The notes below the pieces were generated by a model. That model was not told the origin of the DNA. It saw nothing but the letters and a program-made list of their open reading frames with translations, and did not search any database. Positions 30,601 through 33,483 of a stretch of DNA of 35,934 nucleotides are shown here, piece after piece; the first letter of the stretch is position 1, and every line of letters starts with the position of its first letter. This DNA comes from an uncultured Saprospiraceae bacterium. Its GTDB lineage: Bacteria; Bacteroidota; Bacteroidia; Chitinophagales; Saprospiraceae. The stretch lies in the NCBI GenBank assembly GCA_937973995.1, contig CALJIQ010000313.1:1-35934 (forward strand), given 5' to 3'. Both the position numbers and the translations under genes were made by a program.

Positions 30601-31638
30601 ACAGTTATCATCCACTTCGATACCACAAGGTCTGTAAGAAGAATTGGTACTGTAGGCAGTGTTAGTATATAAATTACTTGAGGATAATACGTTGCCATCA
30701 CAACTAGTCCAGCTAAGGCTGCCACAAAAAGTACTTTGAGTAGTAGCGGCAGGAGAACCAGTAAGACATTCGGTTATATTTATACATTGGGTAGATTGAC
30801 AGTCACTACAATCCGTATAGGTTAGGCAATAGGTTCCGAAACCATCTACCGTAATATTTTGATAAGCTCCAACCGGTTTACCATCCCTTGTCCATATATA
30901 GGTATTAGGATTGCTATCTTGGCATTCTTCTCTTGGTGGTCCTGTTAATTGAAAAGCTTCGCCACAATATTCTTGATCTTGCCCTAAGTCAAAAGCACAA
31001 GCTGGTGGACTAGCAAAAGGATCTTCGATCTGCGTTAAGCAGATATTATCCATTCTTAGATAGCCAGTATCAGAACTTCCAAATACCCTAACAGTAGTTG
31101 TTCCTGTTGGCGTCATACCTGTAATGGAATAGGCTTGAAGACTTCCAGATGTATTTAAATTATTATTTATTTCTACAGACTCTGTAGCTAATACAGTACC
31201 TGCACCATTTAAAAATTGTAACCCTACGAAATGATGACCATCTGGATTTTCCACACCGGCATTCACCATAAGAGAGAATTCTATACTGGAAAAACCAACT
31301 GGAATATCTTGGTGAATTTCTCCTGTTCCTGTTAGCGGAAGGAGCCAAAGGTGAAAATTTCCGTCGATAGCATAGCTACTTGCTACACCTTTCAAAGCGT
31401 TGGAAGAATTGGTCCAATCAGAGTGGTTGAATTGAAAATCTCCATTTTTTAGTAAGTTGTTTTCACAACTTTCAAAGTACGCTTTGGAAGAAAATGCAGA
31501 GGAGTTATTTGGTCCATGAAATGCACAGAGCCAAATGAAGGCAAGACAAATGAGGAGAGTCCTTCTCGCCCTAAATTGGAATTTGTCGAACCAATTTGAA
31601 CTGTTCCAGGACTTAGATGTACAAGTAGCCATAATCAA
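9649..31638 (-). CDS. giant (7329-aa) T9SS type B adhesin with 27 DUF11 repeats
   Basis: A single uninterrupted 22-kb frame for a predicted cell-surface adhesin, larger than the gliding adhesin SprB of Flavobacterium johnsoniae and of similar type. Order by approximate residue: signal peptide with a long basic n-region (1-48, RARRTLLICLAFIWLCAF); a lectin-like beta domain (58-205, NLLKNGDFQFNHSDW); an Ig-like domain; a thioester-domain-like region (295-460); an Ig-like domain containing a CBM6/35-like module (about 508-631); further Cys-rich Ig-like and cadherin-like domains to 1170; 27 DUF11 units (1179-5491); three HYR-like domains (5500-5745); 12 Ig/PKD-like repeats with a TSP3/EF-hand-like insert (5745-6770); two tail domains shared with the 770-aa neighbour; an Ig-like domain; and a type B sorting domain (SPNNDGVNDYFMIEG, IFNRWGTEIF, DGTYFYILTD). 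Met1 or Met3 may be the start. Adhesion or gliding is inferred from architecture; no ligand is known. Confidence 0.93.
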   Translation of the reverse strand: MIMATCTSKSWNSSNWFDKFQFRARRTLLICLAFIWLCAFHGPNNSSAFSSKAYFESCENNLLKNGDFQFNHSDWTNSSNALKGVASSYAIDGNFHLWLLPLTGTGEIHQDIPVGFSSIEFSLMVNAGVENPDGHHFVGLQFLNGAGTVLATESVEINNNLNTSGSLQAYSITGMTPTGTTTVRVFGSSDTGYLRMDNICLTQIEDPFASPPACAFDLGQDQEYCGEAFQLTGPPREECQDSNPNTYIWTRDGKPVGAYQNITVDGFGTYCLTYTDCSDCQSTQCINITECLTGSPAATTQSTFCGSLSWTSCDGNVLSSSNLYTNTAYSTNSSYRPCGIEVDDNCNVTAIDTWHCIDYHLDIPNAYTQYTRTNYSGVGLSALQAARLNWIICNYPFNQSGVAYAVWAITETGGERNAIYNEAVSAITSADGSQNSLVFYKSSVSTIQDMIQWECQSSCNITARAGSDKTICEGESVTLSAAGSNGTSPYSYSWSEGGSSENNITVQAESGSAGGGALIESVQGGYNGSGYVEFYAANGEYSEVTINAPQAGNYSFDVRYAYNTAGIVDMKLVINGTTITNSASFVGTSSGSSWEYQCFGPYYFNAGANTIRFVSNNNIGVDIDEYVLNLSGGSIATSNNLTVSPTTTTTYRVTVTDNKGCTAVDEVQVNVAQSNLNIECESNIDGQWRVENDCAVDVCDDQPVLLSVKPNGLSYQWSGPNGFSSNSEDLNLGTISASEVGNYSVTVTDANGCTANSRIAVSLKDCGPVCNLSINANGGTVCIGERANLSASSSGANGGVTYQWSTGATGSSTTVDATSGSSSYSVTVTDSEGCTATATATVVGEDCCNLSVTASGSDLCEPGSTTLNASSSGANGNVTYQWSTGATGSSTTVNVNSSSSYSVTATDADGCKSIDQVSIAIENISADAGLDKSTCKAGDCFTIGADPVGPSGTNYSWSSGVNGTIKLNGNRTDNGQIQVCPTRTTTYTLTVSNNGCTATDQVTITVGDDINANNDSFAACCGEQISGDVSSNDAGLSNEIYVMVTQPSNGTVTLSSDGSFSYQGSGDCVSDQFTYKVCNDNNPSGCCSEATVQLNILPEPTVSMQVGDPDICAGQKTTISAVAAGGLPGYTYQWDNGLGTSNSIEVMPNTATTYRVTVTDANGCEAVEEINIAPDNCRYDLALIKVLGNGQPSTVTVGDQVLYAIQIANQGEVPSNSYTVTDQIPAGMGYVTSSDGGTHSGGIVTWSNLPNLDPGQTVTIFLTLRVDDATQGDFRNWAEISKDSASDYGTTDEDSTPDANVGNDSSDGFGTDPNDPYTNHNDITLDEPAGDEDDNDYEDIAVEVNYDLALIKTLGEGQTNTVGLGDLVTYTITIANQGNVPSERYDVTDQIPAGMSFVSASDNATESGGIVTWTRLKGLDPDQTKDLSLILRVDDATQGDYRNWAEISKDGSGNYGTTDEDSTPDSNVGNDNAAGFGDDPNDPYTNHNDISLDNPTGDEDDNDYEDISVAVSYDLALVKTLGSGQSTTVGLGDLVTYSITISNQGNVASNTYTVTDLIPAGMGFVSASDFGNENGGVVTWSNLSNLNPGSTKVLSLILKVDDATQSDYRNWAEISSDSASDYGTTDEDSTPDDNLTNDPVDNHNDISLDEPAGDEDDNDYEDIQVEVEYDLALIKTLADGQPTSVTVGDLVTYNITISNQGNVPSNAYSVTDQIPAGMSFVSASDSGNESGGIVTWSNLANLNSGTTKTLALVLRVEDASKGDYRNWAEISNDSASDYGTTDEDSTPDTNVGADNEDGFGTDPNDPYTNHNDITLDEPVGDEDDNDYEDIAVIVNYDLALIKTLADGQSAVVGLGDLVTYTITIANQGNVPSERFDVTDQTPAGMSFVSASDSGVENNGIVTWTRLKGIDPGQTKELTLVLRVDDATQRDYRNWAEISKDGAANYGTTDEDSTPDSNVGNDNTSDLGSDPNDPYTNHNDITLDEPAGDEDDNDYEDILLAINYDLALVKTLGTGQSTSVNIGELVTYHITVSNQGNVPSNAYSVVDQIPTGMSFISASDGGLASGSTVTWSNLSNLNAGDTKTLVLILQVDDAAQSSYRNWAEISSDSADDYGIRDEDSTPDTDPNNDLVDNHNDITLDDLTGDEDDNDYEDIDVIVEYDLALIKTLAANQPSSVTVGEVVNYTISVTNQGNVPSNDYTVIDGIPAGMSFVAASDSGTESGGIVTWSNLPNLNPGDTKQLSITLQMDDATIGEYINRAEISDDSSEDYGTTDEDSTPDSDLNNDPVNNHNDLSLDNPTGDEDDNDIEEIEVGVEYDLALIKTLSSGQNAIVNQGDNVSYDITIANQGNVASLSYDVTDQIPDGMSFVSATDGGSESAGVVTWSDLANIPVGGTKTITLVLQVTDITKGDFRNWAEISDDSAFDYSTSDDDSTPDTNTGNDSDAGTGTDPNDPYTNHNDITLDESPGDEDDNDYEDVQAQVIYDLALIKELAPDQPATVQIGDVVVYNITIANQGNVPSNGYTVTDQIPTGMSLMTTSDNGVASGSIVTWTLPSLDPGETKIINIFLQVDNAISSDFRNWAEISSDSASDYGTTDEDSTPDSNIGNDDAAGFGTDPNDPYTNHNDITLDEPAGDEDDNDYEDIAVEINYDLSLAKALATGQSATVSLGEVVEYTITILNQGNVASNEYEVTDYIPAGMEFVAASDFGTQAGASVTWSKLSSLAPNQSKVLTISLRVIDVSVAPFENFAEISDDSSEDYGVTDEDSTPDTDPNNDSVVETDDPTPDTVPGDEDDSDIEVVEVNINYDLALVKDLAADQSGTVSLGEVVDYTITITNEGNVPSGTYAVADYIPAGMSYVAASDFGAVSGSTVNWSSLANLEPGQTKTLTISLKVEDVKLAPFNNIAEITDDSSETYGVTDGDSTPDTDPNNDPDAEDDQDPEIVDVNVLYDLALVKDLAPDQSATVALGEAVNYSITITNQGNVPSGTYDVADYIPAGMEFLSASDLGVLSGSTVTWSSLSSLAPGETKSLLLILRVTDATQAPFTNFAEITNDSSEDFGVTDTDSTPDTNPSNDPEAEDDSDPAVVDVNVIYDLALIKTLASNQAANVGIGDVVNYNITIANQGNVPSNDFSVVDQIPAGMEFVGASDFGSHSGGIVTWASLENLDPNQTKTLTLALRVIDVTLGDFRNWAEISDDSASDYGVTDEDSTPDSNTGSDGVAGTGTDPNDPFTNHNDIALDNPAGDEDDNDYEDVSADITYDLALIKELATDQATTVNLGDIVNYTITITNEGNVPSNTYSVTDAIPTGMEYVSASDFGTLSGSTVTWATLSSLDPGQTKTLTLSLRIVDAKQAPYINIAEISDDSSEDYGVTDEDSTPDSDPNNDPDSEDDQDPAVIDINVVYDLALIKTLADGQPATVGVGDIITYNITIANQGNVPSNDYTVTDQLPTGLGFIAASDSGTASGTVVTWANLPNLDPGQTKTLTLTAQVKDGLNGDYRNWAEISDDSSEDYGVTDEDSTPDTTTGNDNTDGFGIDPNDPYTNHNDITLDNPTGDEDDNDYEDITLLPVYDLALVKLLTTAPEVAEGDVASYSIVITNQGTVPSNDYVVSDYIPAGMSFVTASDGGTESGGVVTWSSLPSLDPGMIQVLTLELRMEDVNLSTTYRNWAEITDDSSEDYGVTDEDSTPDSDPANDPVTNHNDPAADTVIGDEDDNDYEDVTPIIPPPVYDLALIKTIAPGESTTLGIGDQVTYNITISNQGDVPSNAYSVIDVMPAGMSFVTASDGADHFQQTVQWGDLPSIEPGQTKVLTITLQMDDPTLNSTYRNWAEISEDSSDDYGVKDEDSTPDDNVLDDPVNNHNDPTADSVAGDEDDNDYEDITPVLPPPVYDLSLVKVLSNGQSSELGIGDQVTYSILITNQGDVASNDYSVMDVMPAGMSYVSSSDGGSFTAGTVTWANLPNLDPGQTKVLTITLQMDDPNLGTAYSNFAEITDDSSEDYGVTDEDSTPDNNPSNDPTIDHNDTAADTVTGDEDDSDVEVVTPILPEYDLSLIKTIPSGQATSLAIGDQVTYNITISNQGEVASNDYSVADYIPVGMSYVSSSTGGTESGSVVTWNNLPSIEPGKNMILSITLQMEDPTLSTYRNWAEITDDSAEDYGVTDEDSTPDNDPTNDPAFNHNDPISDTVSGDEDDNDYEDITPILPPPVYDLALIKVLADGQSSSAGIGDQVTYNIIVTNQGDVPSNDYTVVDVIPAGMSYVTASNGGTHSGGMVTWANLANLDPGQTKLLSITLQMEDPTVGGDYRNFAEITDDSSEDYGVTDEDSTPDTNPSNDPTVDHNDPTADTVTGDEDDSDYESITPIIPPPVYDLALIKTLAAGQSPSLAAGDQVTYNITITNQGDVASNDYTVIDQLPAGMSYVSSSNGGTLSGGVVTWSNLPSIEPGKNMVLTITLQMDDTSLSTYRNWAEISDDSSEDYGVTDEDSTPDADVTNDPISNHNDPTKDVVAGDEDDNDYEDVLPVQPLPVYDLALIKTLSAGQTTSVGWGALVSYDITVANQGTVNSLSYDVKDQIPAGMSYISDSSNGTYDAVNNAVTWNSLPALDPGQAIVIQMILRVDDLTKGDFRNWAEIISDSASEYNTTDEDSTPDDNIGNDNAAGIGHDTNAGNGATLNPGEDPNDLYVNHNDISLDNPAGDEDDNDYEDITVIFTYDLALIKTVASGQATALAAGDQVTYNITITNQGDVPSNAYSVADYIPAGMSFVAASDGGTHSGGVITWTGLTNLNPEQAKVLTLTLQMEDTKLTTYRNWAEITDDSSENYGVTDEDSTPDSDPTNDPTVNHNDPTADVVLGDEDDNDYEDITPILPPPVYDLALIKVLANGESGSAGAGDQVTYNIIVTNQGTVASNDYTVADVIPTGMSYVSASNGGTHSGGVVTWANLANLDPGQTKVLSITLQMDDPSLGGTYNNFAEITDDSSEDYGVTDEDSTPDTDTTNDPTVNHNDPTADTVIGDEDDSDFESITPIVPAPVYDLALIKTLASGQPTAIAEGDIVNYNITITNQGEVPSNDYTVIDQLPAGMSFVTASDGGLHSGSIVTWTNLPNIDPGKSKVLTIALRLENASLGTYRNIAEITEDSASDYGTKDEDSTTDSDLTNDFVINHNDPTADEVVGDEDDNDYEEFSPIRPSFKYDLALVKMLADGQSGAVAEGEIVNYNIFISNQGGVPSNDYVVVDLIPAGMDFVAASHGGVESGGIVSWINLPNIDPGQTEVLSLTLQLQDASIGSYRNYAEITDDSSGDYSTTDEDSTPDADPKNDPVVNHNDISADEVAGDEDDSDYEDVTSVQPVPVYDLALIKTIADGQSTSLSIGDVITYSIIVTNQGTVASNDYCVVDILPAGMSFVSASDNGVYKDGLVNWIDLPNLEPGQTNVLTIALRMDDTSYGSYRNFAEISDDSSEDYGVNDEDSTPDGNVNDDLVINHNDSNADIINGDEDDHDYEDITSNPEIIVLLECPSNLTITCNESTDPASLGQASASTNCSSGTASITYEDITTSLNNCGNTGTFVRIWTAIDACGGFNTCEQLITVIDDTPPTLSCAADITIDCAGSTDVSLTGGATASDNCSTRDDITITFNDTDKITSCGNITRTWFATDACGNTSNCIQIITIDDETAPTITCPQDITINCDQTTEPSGTGGLATATDNCTTDISIEYINQGGSIDCEIGGALLREFTATDACGNQASCKQVISVTPVVIQPNCNDFSISVSDNITICSGSTAQLSATGGVSYSWSPASSLDNPTVANPAASPTVTTTYTVVSTRADGCQAQAQVTVSIGTATITATGGKTICTNLNEFAQLSATGGVSYSWAPAIGLDDPFSANPIATPTTTTTYVVTGTDATGCTARAEVTVVANVCGVPVDPCTTFAIIDYPDRSICAGNITQLNASRGISYSWSPTTGLDKPTSANPVANPSATTTYTVTVTNAAGCTATDQITVEVTGEIVVSAGPDITFFASCPGETVTGAQLNATGGIFYEWSPAAGLNSVSIPNPIATPFGPTTYTVTVTDQNGCSSTDQVTVQVATPDCLPDCSNFTIANQPDQKICFGETAQLTASGGVLYFWSPVEGMTDPTLPNQTVRPVGTTTYTVTVTDNQGCTAVDQIRIEVESCPDPFSDIDGDGISDAIELQLGTNPTDPCSNNYTGAELCAFIQANPNSPLATADCDGGGVINGIECGEGKDPTLASDDAIQPNPIGCTGFVIYECPDKRICVGGTAQLVVNGGVSWVWSPAAGLDNPFSAVPEASPTTTTTYTVVATDANGCTASEEVVVTVMTELKVYGGEDQTICSGQVAQLDGQGGVRYQWSPTTGLSNPNIANPTANPSTTTTYTVTVTNPMGCTGTDQVTITAGGNLAANAGLDQTVCAGQSANLRATGGLTYRWSPTTGLSNSTVSNPTATPNSTTTYTVTVTDVNGCTGTDQVTVRVENNITVNAGNDATICSGQNVQLNATGGATYQWSPTTGLSNPSINNPVASPSSTTTYMVTVTDVNGCSDTDQVTVTIRNNITVNAGNDVTVCNGQSTQLNATGGASYQWSPATGLSNPSINNPMASPGSTTVYTVTITDVNGCTGTDQVTVTVGNFVAEACEDKEMCAGETTRLLVSAGTAYQWSPTASLDNPNIPAPNANPSTTTTYTVTVTGPNGCTSVDQVTLYVQTNTSANAGADISECPGVGTQLKATGGMSYEWSPKTGLDNPFSASPFANPSTTTTYTVTVMDFNGCIATDQMVYEVSTDCAPPTNCDQGLIELSETCIEDDNMARICLPFSVADVAANFTLTTSLGTVVSNHGCDFVPIQAYTYAILPSMGGSGTYMIESWTVNGNTYTGEVTNMDELTAWMQSNDPTGNWTNISDSYYILGGTPDGVYGDLIIMHEETWITTNLNPSETGQASGTLVEIDMSGRENDVLTITNNTTGCTDQVTIRTCATSPRCPEDLIEGEYDLTITECSEMAPLCLPFNADNMEDYDILVDGNPYAGILEVCTSVTSFAYTYFSIPDQGAKGPYQITKWTVNNETFNGSFNNLAELLEWMNVMDPKGNWVQDATTLAIRGGAVTNAYGKLELVQTFTRSKAILDINTKTTPNSVQMAFAEGIHAISFYNTLNGCSDEFAVSVGCASNKVPRAAGDIVEIDGEEEAILDITANDRAEEITIEITKAPQYGEAVINSDNTVSYEANEGYCNSKVADHFAYRICNGFGCDEAEVSVLVKCPAMQVVSGFSPNNDGVNDYFMIEGLQNYPANELTIFNRWGTEIFKQKGYDGKWNGTFDGLPLTDGTYFYILTDGEGNTQSGYVQINR
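11340..14400 (-). repeat. 12 Ig/PKD-like repeats in the giant adhesin
   Basis: Twelve copies of an approximately 75-80 aa beta-sandwich with the core YxWSPxxGLxxPxxxNP...TTTYTVTVTDxxGCxxxDQVTV and a leading TICSGQ or TVCAGQ Cys. Each has a Cys pair, so a disulfide per domain is plausible. A calcium-binding insert (DIDGDGISDAIELQLGTNP, about 12945-13165) splits the array after the fifth copy. Copies 7-11 are most alike, which points to recent expansion. Confidence 0.88.
15166..28104 (-). repeat. 27 tandem DUF11 repeats, about 160 aa each
   Basis: Each unit begins YDLALIKxL (or YDLSL) and continues with GDxVxYxITIxNQG, then VxDxxPAGM, then VTWxxLxxLxPG, then NxAEI. It ends in an Asp-rich tail with DEDSTPD and usually GDEDDNDYED. 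I counted 27 units covering about 4313 aa. The starting Lys, the Asp before xxPxGM and NxAEI are present in all 27. This is the TIGR01451/DUF11 type, expected to form an extended stalk. Tails come in a long form (GTDPNDPYTNHNDI) and short forms. In the second half the linkers become proline-rich (PILPPPVYDL). Confidence 0.92.
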
Positions 31639-32142
31639 AATTTGAAATTGGTGTAGTTCGTTAAACGATGTTCGTTTTAAGTTCTGTAAGAATCATCATG
31701 GGATGCTACTACCAAAACTTGATGTCAATTGAAGAAACTAGACTGTGTGGAGGTAAGGGGAATTTGAAATCATTTTGTGGGAAGGGGGAAAGTATTTGGA
31801 GGGAAATACTTATAACTCAAAATGATTATCCTTTCTTTTCAATCAAAAGTCATGCTCAAAAAAGGCTATACTATATATAGTAAGTTTAATTTGTGACAAT
31901 GTAATTGTGGGAAAATTTCTAATTAAAATGGTACATTCTAGAAGCAAAACTGACAATTGCCACCATATATTTGTGATAAGTTTATGGAATGACTAGGAAC
32001 TATATCGTTAGGAGGTCTATTTTCAAGAGAAATTTCCTATTTTGCTTTTTTTTAGGAGTCAGGCGTCAGGCGTCAGGCGTCAGGGAACACAGATACCAGT
32101 CTGACCCCTGACCCCTGATTCCTGACCCCTTAAAAGGACGAT
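31639..32142. other. 504-bp divergent intergenic region
   Basis: Separates the minus-strand giant adhesin from the plus-strand symporter operon, so it must hold both promoters; I could not place a convincing Bacteroidota -33/-7 pair on either side. It contains a perfect 14-bp palindrome TACTATATATAGTA (31869-31882) and, next to the symporter, the 7-bp inverted arrays listed separately. An open frame at 31668-31880 has no recognisable features. Confidence 0.6.
32058..32128. repeat. inverted pair of 7-bp tandem arrays upstream of the symporter
   Basis: Four GTCAGGC/G units (32058-32085) and four CTGACCC-type units (32101-32128, one being CTGATTC) separated by 15 bp. The two arrays are complementary over about 26 bp with about four mismatches and could form a long hairpin. 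The right edge is 14 bp before the symporter ATG and abuts its ribosome-binding site (AAAAGGA, 32132-32138). Confidence 0.85.
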
Positions 32143-33453
32143 ATGAAAAACCTACCTCTTCATTGGAAGATATTAATCGGAATGGCATTAGGGGTCGTAT
32201 TTGGTTTTATAGCTGTTAATACGGGCTTAGAGGATTTTACTAGAAAATGGATAATGCCTTGGGGAAAGATATTTTTGAATTTATTAAAAATGATTGCAGT
32301 CCCTTTGATTGTAGCTTCTTTGATAAAAGGTATTAGTGACTTAAAAGATATTTCCAAATTATCTCAGATTGGTGGACGGACGATTGGTATCTATATCTTA
32401 ACTACCCTCACCGCTGTCGTCATTGGTCTATTACTGGTTAATATTATTCAACCAGGTAACGGGATTGAGGAAACCACGCGAGCGAATTTATTAGAAGGCT
32501 ATGCGGCAGATGCCACCGCAAAAATAAATACGGCTAATGAGACAGAAACTTTTAAGGATGCTCCTTTGAAGTTTATTGTGGACATGGTACCTGATAATAT
32601 TGTGGGCGCAGCTACCAGCAATAAGAACATGCTGCAAGTCATTTTCTTTGCTATCTTTTTTGGAATTGCGATGATATTAGTACCAGAGGAAAAAGTGCGT
32701 TCTGTTAAATCCTTTTTTGATGGCTTAAATGATATTGTGTTGAAGATGATTGATTTGGTGATCTTGATGGCCCCTTATGGAGTGTTTGCTTTATTGGCAG
32801 GACTGGTCGTTAATTCGCCGAGTGCGGATATTTTTGTTGCTTTAGGAAAATATGCACTGACACTGATAATTGGACTAGCCATTATGATTATCTTGTATGC
32901 AGTTGTAGTTTCTATGTTTACGGGAAAATCACCAGGTTACTTTTTCAAAGGGATTATGCCTGCGCAGTTATTGGCATTCTCCACTAGCTCAAGTGCCGCC
33001 ACACTTCCCGTAACAATGGAACGAGTGGAGGAACACTTAGGAGTAGAAAAGGAAGTAGTGAGTTTTGTCTTACCCATAGGCGCTACGGTTAATATGGATG
33101 GCACCAGCGTATATCAGGCAGTTGCTGCCGTCTTTATTGCTCAGGTTTTTGGTTTTGATTTGTCCATGATGGATCAATTGACTATTGTGTTTACGGCTAC
33201 CTTAGCTTCTATTGGTTCAGCTGCTGTACCAAGTGCAGGTATTATTATGTTGGTCATTGTATTGGAATCTATTGGTGTCCCTGCTTCTGGTATTGCCCTT
33301 ATTTTTGCAGTTGATCGTCCTTTGGATATGTGTAGAACAGTAGTGAACGTTACTGGGGATGCAGCGGTGGCGATGTTGGTCGCTAAAAGTGTTGGCAAAT
33401 TAGGTGAGCCTAAACCTAAGAATTGGGACGATCATTATGAAAAAGTGGCTTGA
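32143..33453 (+). CDS. dicarboxylate/amino acid:cation symporter (DAACS family, GltP/DctA-like)
   Basis: Inner-membrane transporter coupling uptake of C4-dicarboxylates or acidic amino acids to Na+ or H+. At 436 aa it has the normal family length. Family motifs are all present: hydrophobic TM1-TM3 from residue 5; KMIAVPLIVASLIKGI in TM2; the hairpin-1 serine motif STSSSAATLPVTM; NMDGTSVYQAVAAVFIAQ in TM7; hairpin-2 IGSAAVPSAGIIMLVIVLES; and TM8 DRPLDMCRTVVNVTGD. In TM8 the Arg (about R398) and following Thr match the residues that bind the side-chain carboxylate in GltPh; a Cys replaces the Gly before that Arg. This favours acidic substrates, but glutamate, aspartate and succinate cannot be distinguished by eye. 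A good ribosome-binding site (AAAAGGA) precedes the ATG, right beside a 7-bp inverted array. The next gene follows after 30 bp, so they are probably co-transcribed. Confidence 0.93.
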   Translation: MKNLPLHWKILIGMALGVVFGFIAVNTGLEDFTRKWIMPWGKIFLNLLKMIAVPLIVASLIKGISDLKDISKLSQIGGRTIGIYILTTLTAVVIGLLLVNIIQPGNGIEETTRANLLEGYAADATAKINTANETETFKDAPLKFIVDMVPDNIVGAATSNKNMLQVIFFAIFFGIAMILVPEEKVRSVKSFFDGLNDIVLKMIDLVILMAPYGVFALLAGLVVNSPSADIFVALGKYALTLIIGLAIMIILYAVVVSMFTGKSPGYFFKGIMPAQLLAFSTSSSAATLPVTMERVEEHLGVEKEVVSFVLPIGATVNMDGTSVYQAVAAVFIAQVFGFDLSMMDQLTIVFTATLASIGSAAVPSAGIIMLVIVLESIGVPASGIALIFAVDRPLDMCRTVVNVTGDAAVAMLVAKSVGKLGEPKPKNWDDHYEKVA

Positions 33454-33483
33454 TTAATTGAGAATTGAAAATTACAATTGACG

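Noticed and set aside
31668-31880. 70-codon plus-strand frame
   Set aside because: No ribosome-binding site, signal or recognisable motif; composition looks like intergenic DNA.
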